DNA from: Vibrio intestinalis
GTDB taxonomy: Bacteria; Pseudomonadota; Gammaproteobacteria; Enterobacterales; Vibrionaceae
Assembly (NCBI RefSeq): GCF_025195085.2
Contig: NZ_JANAVY020000020.1
Span: 1 to 64,000 of the forward strand
Direction of reading: 5' to 3'
DNA length: 64,000 bases
Numbering within the stretch: the first letter of the stretch is position 1; every line of letters begins with the position of its first letter. Position numbers and translations under genes: made by a program. The notes below the pieces were generated by a model. That model saw nothing but the letters and a program-made list of their open reading frames with translations, made no database searches and was not told the origin of the DNA. Of the stretch, positions 8,387 to 17,621 are shown piece by piece.

Positions 8387-9716
8387 AGCTGGGATACTTT
8401 TTAAACGCCTAAGCCTTAAAAGCCGCCTTGTTTTGGCGGCTACTGTTTGGCTTACTGCTATGATCATTGCCGCAGGGGTAACGGTGCCGAGCCAAGTTTA
8501 TAGCTACATGGTGGATGACGCTAAGGCTCAGCTCAACATCTATCTAGATGAAATCACAGGCAACCTCGAAGTGGATGAAGCTGGCGAGCTCACTTTGTCT
8601 ACTCAACTGTCTGACCCTCGCTTTTCTCATCCTTACAGCGGGCTATATTGGTCAGCTTCTACCGATCAAAGCCAGATTCGCTCCCGCTCTTTGTGGGATC
8701 GCCAAATCACCTTTAAAGACAAAAACACCGAAGCATTTGGCGCGCGAGATGAACTGCTGATCTATGTAGATTCCACACTCTACTTTCCAGATTACGATGG
8801 GCCAATTCATATCACCATCGGTATCGATGAACAGCCGATAGAAGATACGCTGCACAAATTGATGGGCCAGTTATGGATCATCCTCGCGCTGCTCTACGTA
8901 GGTGTAATGGCGATCATTGTTATTCAAGTATTTTGGTCACTCAGCCCACTAACCAAAATGCACAAAGAACTTAATCAATTACGTAGCGGCGACAAAACCC
9001 AGCTTGAAGACGATTACCCAAGTGAAATTGCCCCTGTAGTATCCGATTTGAACGCCTTGGTTTTCCACTACCAAGAATTGCTCGATCGCGCGCGCCACCA
9101 CGCAGGTAATTTATCGCACGCACTTAAAACACCATTATCTGTGCTGAAAAATGAAGTCGCGACGCTTGATGATGACACTAAACAACACCTTCAGCCGCCA
9201 TTAGATCAAATCCAAAACCAAATTGATTACCACTTAGGCCGAGCGCGTATGGCGGGTTCAAAAAACATTCTCTCAGTAAGGGCGAACCCTTCACAGCGTA
9301 TTGATGCTATCTCAATGGCGTTTGACAAAGTCTATGCCGATCGTGGTATCACGCTAATTAATGAAGTCGACTCTGAACTTGAGGTCTCGATTGACCCAAC
9401 CGACCTCGATGAAATGGTGGGTAACCTGCTGGAAAATGGTTACCTATGGGCGCAAAGTATTATCCGAGTTCACGCACAAACACTCGATCAAGAAAACGTA
9501 AACATCATCATTGAAGATGATGGTCCTGGAATTCCTGAAGAGAAGCTAACGCAAGTGGTAAAACGCGGCGTTCGCTTAGATGAAACGACTCCCGGCACGG
9601 GCTTAGGTTTAAACATTGTGAGTGAAATGGTGCACAGTTATCGAGGTGAAATAGCTCTGAGCAGAAGCTCTATGGGTGGGCTTAAAACCGTACTTACAAT
9701 GAAGCTAAGCCATTAA
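8376..9716 (+). CDS. PhoQ-like membrane sensor histidine kinase
   Basis: A 446-aa kinase with two membrane helices (about residues 18-37 and 165-188) around a ~125-residue periplasmic sensor domain, then HAMP-like sequence, the H-box NLSHALKTPL with phospho-acceptor His248, and an ATPase domain with NLLENGYLWA (N-box), EDDGPGIP (G1) and GTGLGLNIV (G2). Overlaps the response regulator gene by 11 bases, so the two are a coupled pair. The periplasmic domain has several acidic residues, as in PhoQ-type cation sensors, but direct similarity cannot be tested here. Confidence 0.9.
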   Translation: MPNKAGILFKRLSLKSRLVLAATVWLTAMIIAAGVTVPSQVYSYMVDDAKAQLNIYLDEITGNLEVDEAGELTLSTQLSDPRFSHPYSGLYWSASTDQSQIRSRSLWDRQITFKDKNTEAFGARDELLIYVDSTLYFPDYDGPIHITIGIDEQPIEDTLHKLMGQLWIILALLYVGVMAIIVIQVFWSLSPLTKMHKELNQLRSGDKTQLEDDYPSEIAPVVSDLNALVFHYQELLDRARHHAGNLSHALKTPLSVLKNEVATLDDDTKQHLQPPLDQIQNQIDYHLGRARMAGSKNILSVRANPSQRIDAISMAFDKVYADRGITLINEVDSELEVSIDPTDLDEMVGNLLENGYLWAQSIIRVHAQTLDQENVNIIIEDDGPGIPEEKLTQVVKRGVRLDETTPGTGLGLNIVSEMVHSYRGEIALSRSSMGGLKTVLTMKLSH

Positions 9717-9733
9717 TAAAGCAAACAAATACT

Positions 9734-9757
9734 AAGCCGACGTTCGTCGGCTTTTTT
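9734..9757 (+). terminator. Terminator of the PepSY/two-component operon
   Basis: AAGCCGACG - TT - CGTCGGCTT stem followed by TTTTT, immediately after the kinase gene. Classic intrinsic terminator. Confidence 0.92.
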
Positions 9758-9948
9758 GTTTTAATACTCACTGAAAAACAAAGTGAGAACTGTCTTAATT
9801 ATAAGAATGAAATTTCTTGCATACCGAATACCTTGCTTAGCTCACTAATCTTCATTTTATAATCTACATTTATATATATAAAACACATCATTACAGTAGG
9901 CGTATTGGCTAGCTGTATTTCGAAGCGAGCAGTAAAGTAAATCGAATT

Positions 9949-10896
9949 ATGTTTCCAAACCAACGAGTAGAAGAGCTTTATAAGGCTTCTGAACAGTTAT
10001 TGAATTTCTCTAAACTTTCGTGGTGGATCATCGACCTCGATGACAGCCCCAACGTTTTCTATTGTAATCAAACCATGCGTGACACCTTCACGCTTAACTC
10101 CAAAGCCATAGCTCACTCAGTAGAACAAGTCTGCCCTATCGCTGGCGATTACAACTCAAATGTCGCAATCAAATGCTCTGACAAAGCCAAGCAAATCTTT
10201 GAAGATTACCAGCAACTAAAAAGTGGCCGGATAGATGAATACATGAACAGCTTTCCCTACTTTGATCCTAAGTCTCGAAAAACCCTCTACTTTACCAGCA
10301 GAGCAAAAGTGTTAGAGACCGATGACTTAGGCAATGCCTCGCTGCTATTTGGCATCATAGAACCAGAGACATTGAGTGAGCAAATGTACAATATGGCAAA
10401 GCTAGATGGCTTAACGAACCTATACAATCGCCGCGAGTTTGACTCTAAACTGAGATTGTTGATTAACGTAGCTAAGCGAGAGCATAAGCCGTTATCTTTG
10501 GTGATGTTAGATGTAGACCATTTCAAAGCTTACAACGATGAGCTAGGCCATTGTGCCGGAGATGAATGCTTGCGGAAAATAGCTAACACGATCAAACAGC
10601 AATGTGATCAAAATGGAGATATTGCCTGTCGATATGGTGGAGAAGAGTTTGCAGCTATTGTGTATGGTGATAAGCACCAAGCGCAGCAGTTAGCAAAAGC
10701 TATCGGCACTGCAGTTATGGCGTGTCAAATCCCTCACCCTGCGCTAGACAATCAGTTTGTCACTATAAGCAGTGGCTGCTGTACAATATACCCAACAGCA
10801 TCAACCACTCCTCAAAATTTAATCAAATGTGCAGACAGCGCTTTATACCAAGCAAAAAAGCAGGGAAGAAATCGAGCAATTACCTTCCCTGCTTAG
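9949..10896 (+). CDS. Diguanylate cyclase (GGDEF) with PAS-like sensor half
   Basis: A 315-aa soluble protein. Residues 1-150 resemble a PAS-type input domain; residues 155-315 form a GGDEF domain with DGLTNLYNRREFD, the metal site DVDHFKAYND and the active-site GGEEF. The enzyme should make cyclic-di-GMP from two GTP. Five residues before GGEEF the product-inhibition (RxxD) site reads QNGD, so feedback control through the I-site is probably absent. It stands alone after a terminator and faces the exporter gene convergently. Confidence 0.88.
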   Translation: MFPNQRVEELYKASEQLLNFSKLSWWIIDLDDSPNVFYCNQTMRDTFTLNSKAIAHSVEQVCPIAGDYNSNVAIKCSDKAKQIFEDYQQLKSGRIDEYMNSFPYFDPKSRKTLYFTSRAKVLETDDLGNASLLFGIIEPETLSEQMYNMAKLDGLTNLYNRREFDSKLRLLINVAKREHKPLSLVMLDVDHFKAYNDELGHCAGDECLRKIANTIKQQCDQNGDIACRYGGEEFAAIVYGDKHQAQQLAKAIGTAVMACQIPHPALDNQFVTISSGCCTIYPTASTTPQNLIKCADSALYQAKKQGRNRAITFPA

Positions 10897-10907
10897 CTAA
10901 AGAAGTG

Positions 10908-12116
10908 CTAATGGCTAACTTGCTGCATCAATTGTGACTTAATTTGAGTATTTTCTTGAACAACAAAATAAAACATGAGCAATAACGCTAAAGCCGCAGA
11001 AACTAGACAAATATAAAATGCAACGTAGTAATTGTATAACTCACCAACAATACCAACCGACAAACTCGCGGCAAGCATACTAACCTGTAGTAAATTGGAA
11101 AACAGAGTTGAGGCCGTACCTAAATGTTCTTTCATCATGTCCTGCATCGCAACCATGCCTAACGTAGCAGTTAACCCAATAAAAATGCCATTTATCACTT
11201 GTAACGCTAGCAGAGCCCACATCTGGGTTACGTTCAACATACCGATAAAGAACAAACAACCACATACCAAAGAAAACGCTAAGAGCTTCATAGTGCCAAA
11301 TTGAGTCGCTAGTCGCCCCGCTTTCATCATAATTGGAATCTCACAAAACGCGGCTAGACCAAACATAAATCCGACCCAACTTGCATCAACAAGTAACTCC
11401 TGAGTGAAATATAAAGGCATACTGGTGATATAAAGGTTGTTGGCCGTAAACATCAAAACACTAGCGATTGAAAACAAGATAATAGACTTGTTAAAAGTAA
11501 ACTTGCTTTGTTCTGTCGGCTCAGATTGTTCCTTTTTTATCACACTACTCGGGATATAGATTAAGGTAAGCACTATCGTGAATATGGTTGCGCCCGCTGC
11601 GACTAAAAATGAAGCACTAAAACCAAACGTCCCCTTCAAACTAAAAGCAATAGGAGGCCCTACAACCCATGCAATTGCTATCCCAGCGCGCATAGTCGAT
11701 AAAAAACTTGTCGAGTCTTCAATATGTTCATCGGCATATTCTCTACCTAGTGCGAACAATTGACCAAAAATCGCACCACTAACACTGCCAAATACAATCG
11801 AAAATCCAACGGCCAAGTAGTAATTATCTATAACGCTAAATGCCAATACAGTGACTAGATAACATAACAATGAAACTACGAGTATTGTTTTCCGGTTCCA
11901 ACCTTTATCCGATTGCGCCGCCATAAACTGAGAAACGACAACAGATGTGCAGATTGTCAGCACCATATAAGCGCTTAGCATTGCAGGGCTAGCGCCTAAA
12001 CCTTCGATAATAAATAAACTAGATAGAGGGTAGAAAAACGACCCGCAAATGCCGGAAACAAACGCCATCACTAAAAAAATAACTGCGGTTCTTTCCTTAA
12101 TGAAATCTCTGAACAT
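10908..12116 (-). CDS. SetA-like sugar efflux transporter (MFS)
   Basis: A 402-aa major facilitator with 12 predicted helices. The first cytoplasmic loop has MAAQSDKGWNRK and the region FGQLFALGREYAD followed by AWVVGPPIAF strongly resembles the E. coli SetA/SetB sugar exporters. Such proteins export sugars or toxic analogues across the inner membrane. The start at 12116 follows GGGAGAA at proper spacing. It is divergent from the AraC-type gene at 12305, which is the likely regulator. Substrate is unknown. Confidence 0.82.
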   Translation of the reverse strand: MFRDFIKERTAVIFLVMAFVSGICGSFFYPLSSLFIIEGLGASPAMLSAYMVLTICTSVVVSQFMAAQSDKGWNRKTILVVSLLCYLVTVLAFSVIDNYYLAVGFSIVFGSVSGAIFGQLFALGREYADEHIEDSTSFLSTMRAGIAIAWVVGPPIAFSLKGTFGFSASFLVAAGATIFTIVLTLIYIPSSVIKKEQSEPTEQSKFTFNKSIILFSIASVLMFTANNLYITSMPLYFTQELLVDASWVGFMFGLAAFCEIPIMMKAGRLATQFGTMKLLAFSLVCGCLFFIGMLNVTQMWALLALQVINGIFIGLTATLGMVAMQDMMKEHLGTASTLFSNLLQVSMLAASLSVGIVGELYNYYVAFYICLVSAALALLLMFYFVVQENTQIKSQLMQQVSH

Positions 12117-12304
12117 ACTTTTCTCCCACTTTGCTTTAATCGATAAGTTCAGCCTTAATAGGCGCTCAGTGTAATCAAAGCTCTATGGAATTTATTAATG
12201 ACTTGCCACCGACAAATGATACTTTTCATTCAATATTGATTTGCGTTTTGACAGTTTATGCACAAAAAAATAGGATATGCATTAGACAACACAGGGCGTA
12301 GTAA

Positions 12305-13204
12305 ATGAAACTGCAGATAGAGAACGTACTTAACAACGACGACTTTAATTGGATAATTAAAGAATACCAATGTAAGCAGAAAAAAGACCAATTTGCCTGC
12401 CCTTGGCACTATCACTCTGAATTTGAATTGGTATTGTATCGAGATCCTGATGATGTATTTTGCGGCAATTACTTCGCAGGAGACAGTGTAGATGCAATTA
12501 CTCACAACAGTATGATGTTATATGGCCCAGGCCTACCCCATATGTTGAATGGTCAAGTTAGGCAGGATGCAAACGAAGGATACTACACTTTAATACTCTG
12601 GTTTAGACTAGAGTGGATTGAAGCATTAATTAGTGTCATGCCGGAGTTGAAAGCGGTAAAAACTATACTAGCTCGAGCCTCATATGGACTGCTATTTAGT
12701 AAAAAGGCTGCCGAACAAACCCACCAATTGCTCAATGACATTGAAGACCTGCCTACTCATCAAAGACTAATGAAAGTACTTCAAGCTTTGATGATTTTAG
12801 TCGATGATACTGGTGCCCAGAAGCTATCTGCGACACCTTACGGATTGCATGATATCCATCAGGATGAAGAGTCGAGAAAACGCGTTGAACTTGCACGTCG
12901 ATTCATCGAAAAAAACTATGCCCAACCGATTAAAATTAAAGATCTCTGCGCAGCGTTACACATTAGCGAAAGCTCTGCATATCGACTTTTTGAACGGCAC
13001 TTTTTGGAGAGCTTTTCAGAACATTTAAAACGATTTCGAGTAGGAAAGGCCTGCGAGCAACTAGTTAATACCCCGCTGGCGATCTCTCTTATCGCAGAAC
13101 AAAGTGGCTTTAACAACCTCTCTAACTTCAACCGTCAATTTAAGTTGGTAAAGGGAGTCACACCTTCCGTTTTCCGCGATATGTATGTTCGTAATCACAA
13201 TTAA
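12305..13204 (+). CDS. AraC-family transcriptional regulator
   Basis: A 299-aa regulator. The N-terminal half has a cupin-like sensing domain (CPWHYHSEFELVLY near residues 35-48); the C-terminal 100 residues have two helix-turn-helix motifs (IKDLCAALHISESSAYRLF and SLIAEQSGFNNLSNFNRQF) followed by VTPSVFR. This is typical of sugar-responsive AraC proteins. Divergent from the SetA-like exporter with 188 bases between, so local regulation is likely. Its stop overlaps the convergent DedA-LssY gene by four bases. Confidence 0.87.
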   Translation: MKLQIENVLNNDDFNWIIKEYQCKQKKDQFACPWHYHSEFELVLYRDPDDVFCGNYFAGDSVDAITHNSMMLYGPGLPHMLNGQVRQDANEGYYTLILWFRLEWIEALISVMPELKAVKTILARASYGLLFSKKAAEQTHQLLNDIEDLPTHQRLMKVLQALMILVDDTGAQKLSATPYGLHDIHQDEESRKRVELARRFIEKNYAQPIKIKDLCAALHISESSAYRLFERHFLESFSEHLKRFRVGKACEQLVNTPLAISLIAEQSGFNNLSNFNRQFKLVKGVTPSVFRDMYVRNHN

Positions 13205-14475
13205 ATACTTGGCATCGGCTTTACCACCAATACTTTACCATCAGTATAATAGTCGTGCTCTTCATCCAATGTAATTGGGCTAACCAGATGTTGGAAATCT
13301 ACCCGCTGATTTGGCGCATACTGTACTATCTGCTTGGCCAATCTGTCGCGCTCTTGGTCAACGTCTGGGTCAATACTATGCAAAATGGTAACAATGCCCG
13401 AATATGGCGTCACTTGTAGGCCATTGTCATAGCTCAGTGCCCCAACCCAAACCGTCTGCTTCGATTGAGGATCAACACCCCCTTTCCACCAACGAATATG
13501 GCTACGTTTTAGTAAATCGCCTGGCAGTTGGAAAGCCATTTGCTGTGGCTGTTGATTCCAAAAAAGATCCGATACTGGCGGTGTATTTTGTTGCAGTAAC
13601 TTGAGGTAATCACGCCACTCAATGTCATTTCGAGAAAACGTTTTGTTTTCAACCCAACCAAGCTGAAGCATCAATTGGCGTGGATTCTCGCCATAAAACA
13701 ACACATTGATCGCCTGAGCATCAAACACTTTAGACTTACCCGGATATGCTCGGTAATCCAGCTCTAAAGGGCTAACGAATGCAGATTCAATTTGCGAGTT
13801 ATTCGGCTGATTTTGAAAGTCATCAGATAACCAGAAAAAATGACTGTAGTTAGCAAATAGAGTCAGCGAGAAAAATACTAAAGTGAACTTAGTAAACAAC
13901 AAACGCCATTTTAGTTTACGACCCACATAGAGGAACAGTAAGCTCGCGCCAATCGCCATTAAGCTATATTGATGCTCAACCACAATAGTTTGCGCTTGTT
14001 GTATAAATGGAAACTTATCAACACCATAAGAGAGCAAGTAGCCCCACATCACAAACTGGCCGACCCCAAGTAGAAGGCCAATCATGCCAAATAGACTGAA
14101 TCTCGACCACTCAACCTTATTCGTACCAGCAACGAATGGCACAACCCACGCTATCGGCCCTAGCAGACGGGCAAACGCCAGCACATAATTGCCTTTTTTG
14201 TACATTAGGTGACGACAACGCGCGATAGGACGGCGTGTTTTAGGTTGCCAAGCGATCAACTTTTTCTGCGCGGGAGTCCCCACGTAACGTCCTATCCAAT
14301 AGCTTGCTTGGTCACCAATAAGGCCACCAAGCAGCACTGCGAAAACGCCAGTCCAGATACCTTGATGTAATTGATACCCAGCGGCTATCAAAAACGGCTC
14401 GCCGGGTACAAATAAATTGGGGCCGATCAGTGCATCCAACAGTGCCCCAATAAATAGACTCATCCCTTCAAACAT
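13201..14475 (-). CDS. DedA-family membrane protein with C-terminal LssY domain
   Basis: A 424-aa fusion. Residues 1-195 form a DedA/SNARE-associated domain with PGEPFLIAAGYQLHQG, GDQASYWIGRYVG and FARLLGPIAWVVPFVAG, the Gly/Arg-rich motifs of polyprenyl-phosphate and phospholipid transporters. A further membrane helix at about 205-220 leads into a soluble LssY-like domain (about 240-424). LssY domains are known from Legionella type I secretion loci and from DedA/PAP2 fusions; function unknown. Eighteen bases downstream of a glycosyltransferase gene on the same strand, so they probably form an operon for an envelope lipid or glycan (inference). Confidence 0.83.
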   Translation of the reverse strand: MFEGMSLFIGALLDALIGPNLFVPGEPFLIAAGYQLHQGIWTGVFAVLLGGLIGDQASYWIGRYVGTPAQKKLIAWQPKTRRPIARCRHLMYKKGNYVLAFARLLGPIAWVVPFVAGTNKVEWSRFSLFGMIGLLLGVGQFVMWGYLLSYGVDKFPFIQQAQTIVVEHQYSLMAIGASLLFLYVGRKLKWRLLFTKFTLVFFSLTLFANYSHFFWLSDDFQNQPNNSQIESAFVSPLELDYRAYPGKSKVFDAQAINVLFYGENPRQLMLQLGWVENKTFSRNDIEWRDYLKLLQQNTPPVSDLFWNQQPQQMAFQLPGDLLKRSHIRWWKGGVDPQSKQTVWVGALSYDNGLQVTPYSGIVTILHSIDPDVDQERDRLAKQIVQYAPNQRVDFQHLVSPITLDEEHDYYTDGKVLVVKPMPSI

Positions 14476-14493
14476 GACGCTAACCTGCCTTCA

Positions 14494-15222
14494 CTACTGT
14501 TCTTTGTAATGGCCGAACTTGTATTCCATCTCGTTATTGCGCATCTCACCACAGAAGAAGCGGCGCACATTGGCTTTCAAATAGGTCGCGCCCATTTTAA
14601 ATACACCGTCTTGATCTAAACGACGAGGGTCAAAGCCGAAGGTTAAGTTCAAGAAGCGAAAACGCCAAGTTTTACTAGCACGTTTTACGTAGTCACAGTC
14701 TTCACATAAGGTAATACGCTGGTCAAAACCGCCTAGTTGTTCGTGGGCTCGGCGAGTGGAGAAAATACAAGCACCTACTGCGGTTGGAAAAGTAAACTGA
14801 GTTACAAATAGGCCAAGGTTAAATAACCCGTAACCGAATTTATGTACCAAAGGCAGATCTTTCGCCCCCATGTACACACCCGCGACTTCTAGTTGTTTCT
14901 CTTCTAGTTGACTGATGCCTTGCGCCAAGAAGGTACTATCCAAACGCACATCTGCATCTAGAAACAAGATGCGCTCATACTTGGCCAAACTAGCGCCTGT
15001 ATTACGCCCTAGACTAACGCCACGCACTTCCATTTTATGAACCGTTAATTCAGGCAAAGATGATTCATACGCCTGCGCTACTTCACAGGTCTTATCTTCG
15101 CTGTTTGAATCAACAAGAATAACTTCAAAATCTCGATGGGTTTGCTTACTTAGATCTTCCATTAAGCGACCGATTCGTTTTTCTTCATTTAAAGTGATCA
15201 CTACTACGCTAACTGGTCCCAT
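14494..15222 (-). CDS. Family 2 glycosyltransferase
   Basis: A 242-aa GT-A fold enzyme: nucleotide-binding start VSVVVITLNEEKRIGRL, VDSNSEDKT, and the metal-binding FLDADVRL (DxD motif). It has no long membrane segment but one hydrophobic stretch near residues 145-160 (FGYGLFNLGLFVTQF) may touch the membrane. Likely transfers a sugar from a nucleotide donor to a lipid or glycan acceptor. The start at 15222 follows GAGGAG; a longer frame lacks such a site. Operon with the DedA-LssY gene downstream. Confidence 0.85.
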   Translation of the reverse strand: MGPVSVVVITLNEEKRIGRLMEDLSKQTHRDFEVILVDSNSEDKTCEVAQAYESSLPELTVHKMEVRGVSLGRNTGASLAKYERILFLDADVRLDSTFLAQGISQLEEKQLEVAGVYMGAKDLPLVHKFGYGLFNLGLFVTQFTFPTAVGACIFSTRRAHEQLGGFDQRITLCEDCDYVKRASKTWRFRFLNLTFGFDPRRLDQDGVFKMGATYLKANVRRFFCGEMRNNEMEYKFGHYKEQ

Positions 15223-15395
15223 GATTGACTCCTCAAGGCTTAATTGCCGAAACTTGTTTAACTTGGTAATAAGATTAACGTGCTGATACTTAACCATGGG
15301 TGAGGTAATCATTCAGATTCAGTTCATTTATAACCTTGAGCTGAAGAACGATTTTCTACATAGATAGCCAGATTTGGATTAAAATGCGGGTAATT

Positions 15396-15573
15396 TAAGC
15401 AAGCCCTATCTATTATCGGCCTTTGGGCTGTAAAACTATTGCCCAAACAGGTAGAGAGTGATAGTATCCGCGCTCGCTGTGAGAGTAACTACCAATTGTT
15501 CTTCAGCGGTTTACCACGACATAAGGTCGCATTATGTTGTGAAATTTAGATTAAATTTTACGAGAGTAATATT
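15396..15573 (+). promoter_or_regulatory. Candidate rplY mRNA leader (L25 autoregulation)
   Basis: A long leader precedes rplY. It contains TTTGGGC (15422-15428) pairing with GCCCAAA (15441-15447) and further short stems up to the ribosome binding site GAGAG at about 15563. A TAAAAT -10-like hexamer lies near 15379. Ribosomal protein L25 of gammaproteobacteria is known to repress its own mRNA through a leader; whether this leader is of that class must be checked by covariance search. Confidence 0.5.
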
Positions 15574-15852
15574 ATGAAATTTGAAGCAGTAGTACGTACT
15601 GAACTAGGTAAAGGTGCGAGCCGCCGCCTACGTCACGCTGGTAAATTCCCTGCTATCGTTTACGGTGGTGAGGCAGCTCCAGTATCAATCGTTCTTAACC
15701 ACGATGAACTTATTAACCAAATGGACAAGCCTGAGTTCTACGAAGGTATCGTTCTAGTTATCGATGGTGCTGAAGTTAAAGTTAAGCCACAAGACGTACA
15801 ACGTCACGCTTACAAGCCAAAAGTTGAGCACATGGACTTCATCCGCATCTAA
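15574..15852 (+). CDS. rplY: 50S ribosomal protein L25
   Basis: A 92-aa short-form L25 that binds 5S rRNA in the central protuberance of the large subunit. Recognised by MKFEAVVRTELGKGASRRLR, KFPAIVYGG and the C-terminal EHMDFIRI; length is close to the 94 aa of E. coli, with no CTC/TL5 extension. Codon use is strongly biased (GTT, GGT, CGT, GAA), as expected for a ribosomal gene. It stands alone, preceded by a 180-base leader and followed by a strong hairpin. Confidence 0.97.
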   Translation: MKFEAVVRTELGKGASRRLRHAGKFPAIVYGGEAAPVSIVLNHDELINQMDKPEFYEGIVLVIDGAEVKVKPQDVQRHAYKPKVEHMDFIRI

Positions 15853-15935
15853 TTCCTTTTAGGAATTAATCGGATTTAATCCAACCTTTTGCATAAAGAT
15901 TATCGGCCTTACCATCCGAGACATCTAAAAAATTC

Positions 15936-15968
15936 GAAACCCCAGAGACTTACCACCTCTGGGGTTTC
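15936..15968 (+). terminator. Terminator hairpin of rplY
   Basis: GAAACCCCAGAG pairs perfectly with CTCTGGGGTTTC around a 9-base loop. The T-tail is poor on the forward strand (ACCGTTTT), but the stem is strong. Confidence 0.65.
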
Positions 15969-16022
15969 ACCGTTTTAGAGGCTTATAAAACGCCCACCGT
16001 TTTACCCATTTTCATTCAGCAA

Positions 16023-16047
16023 TAAAAAACGCCGCGGTAAGCGACGT
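16023..16047 (-). terminator. Terminator of the PilZ gene
   Basis: On the reverse strand ACGTCGC - TTACC - GCGGCGT (one G-T pair) is followed by TTTTTATT. Confidence 0.78.
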
Positions 16048-16080
16048 CTCTAAACTCTATTTTAACCCGATATAAGTTAA

Positions 16081-16440
16081 CTATGCCGCAGCATTGGCTC
16101 TCAGCCTTGCAAAGTACGCTGGGTACTTATTGCGAATATGTCGCTGCTCTTGCACCATGTGCTTGAATGAAGGCCCCTTGTTCAAGTAGAGAATCACTTC
16201 ATTTTTGTCGAAGCGCAAAATAGACCCTTCCACCGGAATTTTACAATCTGGGTTTAAACTCAAAGTACCAGACAAAGAAAGCCCCTTGTACAAGGTGGTT
16301 AGGTTATTCATAACAATACGAATCCCCTTCTCTGACACTTCGCTAACGTGAAACAATTCGTCGTGAAAGCGAACAATCGGCATTGCACGACGAGGATACC
16401 TCAGTCGGTAATACTTACGTTTTTGTTCCAAGTCGTTCAT
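16081..16440 (-). CDS. Single-domain PilZ protein
   Basis: A 119-aa protein that is almost all PilZ domain. The first c-di-GMP-binding motif RxxxR is present as RKYYR (residues 8-12); the second, usually D/NxSxxG, reads EVSEKG, so the first position is Glu instead of Asp/Asn. PilZ proteins bind cyclic-di-GMP and transmit it to motility or matrix machinery. The variant second motif leaves binding uncertain. Monocistronic, with its own terminator. Confidence 0.85.
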   Translation of the reverse strand: MNDLEQKRKYYRLRYPRRAMPIVRFHDELFHVSEVSEKGIRIVMNNLTTLYKGLSLSGTLSLNPDCKIPVEGSILRFDKNEVILYLNKGPSFKHMVQEQRHIRNKYPAYFARLRANAAA

Positions 16441-16698
16441 GACTCATTCCTCGTTTACTACAGTCTGCAATACGATCTAACTCGCACCATTTGATTAATT
16501 ATAACTATCGGCCATAAAAAACAAAACTTTAGCTTCACAATAACAGTAATTATTTGAAATAGCGTTGTTTTCAACGCCATATAAACCTTTGTTTTATAAA
16601 GTTACCTCATCATTAACAAAGCGATGAAGTCATCACTTTACTTTATAAGAATTAAGCATAGAATTGCCGCCTATTTCTTTTCTGGTTGCCTAATTAAC

Positions 16699-17586
16699 AT
16701 GACTGAATCTCGCTATGGTAACGCGATGGCTGCGCTCTCTTTCACCCTTTGGGGTCTGCTGCCACTTTATTATCAATTTCTACCTAACGCCGCTATGGAT
16801 GAACTGTTGGCGATGCGCTTAATTGCCTCTGTTCCTTTCGCTGCGTTGATCATTTGGCTGATTAAAGGCGAGAAAATTCAGTTTTCCACACTGTTTGCAG
16901 ATAAGCGTTCTTTGGCTCAAACCTTTTTTGCTAGCTTGTTTATGTGCATCTCATGGACGGCTTTCACTTGGGCAATGACCAATGATCGCGTCATCGATGC
17001 GAGCTTAGGTTTTTTCATCAGCCCACTCACAATGGCAGCACTTGGAGTTATCTTTCTTAAAGAGCAGCTTTCAAACGGCAAACGTATCGCCTTATCACTG
17101 GCAAGCCTTGGCCTAGCCTATCAAGTCATTCAATATGGAGAACTGCCGATTGTTGCGCTAACGATGGCGATCTTTTTTACCCTGTATGGTTGGTTTAAGA
17201 AGAAGACTAACTATGACTGGGCGCGTTGTCTGTTAATGGAAGCAGTGTTACTCACACCTTTCGCGCTTAGCTATTTGGTTTATAAACATGTGGCGCATGG
17301 CAATCTTGCCATCGAGACTGACTGGTCTACTTTCTTGCTCTACGTTGGCGCAGCGCCTGTGACTCTGCTGCCTTTAGTGTTTTATTCCATTGCGATAAGA
17401 CTCACCAGCATGTCGAGTATCGCTCTTATGCAATATATCGAGCCGAGTATTCAATTTTTATTAGCGGTATTTTTGTTTGGTGAGCTGTTCGATGAGGTGA
17501 AGTTAGTGAGCTTTAGCCTAATTTGGGCAGGCTTGATGTTTACGATAATCGAAGGCCTACGCAAACGAGCAACGGCCAGAAGTTAA
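16699..17586 (+). CDS. rarD: RarD-type EamA transporter
   Basis: A 295-aa inner-membrane protein with 10 predicted helices, made of two EamA-like halves. It matches the RarD family of the drug/metabolite transporter superfamily by MAALSFTLWGLLPLYY, ISPLTMAALGVIFLKE and MQYIEPSIQFLLAV. Function of RarD is not established (chloramphenicol-sensitivity protein homologues). I chose ATG 16699, which starts just before the first helix; an in-frame ATG at 16624 would add a basic 25-residue leader. Confidence 0.85.
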   Translation: MTESRYGNAMAALSFTLWGLLPLYYQFLPNAAMDELLAMRLIASVPFAALIIWLIKGEKIQFSTLFADKRSLAQTFFASLFMCISWTAFTWAMTNDRVIDASLGFFISPLTMAALGVIFLKEQLSNGKRIALSLASLGLAYQVIQYGELPIVALTMAIFFTLYGWFKKKTNYDWARCLLMEAVLLTPFALSYLVYKHVAHGNLAIETDWSTFLLYVGAAPVTLLPLVFYSIAIRLTSMSSIALMQYIEPSIQFLLAVFLFGELFDEVKLVSFSLIWAGLMFTIIEGLRKRATARS

Positions 17587-17588
17587 AA

Positions 17589-17617
17589 AAAAGCCTCTAC
17601 CATGGGTAGAGGCTTTT
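17589..17617. terminator. Bidirectional terminator between rarD and the antiporter gene
   Basis: AAAAGCCTCTACC - ATG - GGTAGAGGCTTTTT, a strong stem with A and T runs on both sides, between convergent genes. Confidence 0.92.
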
Positions 17618-17621
17618 TCAT

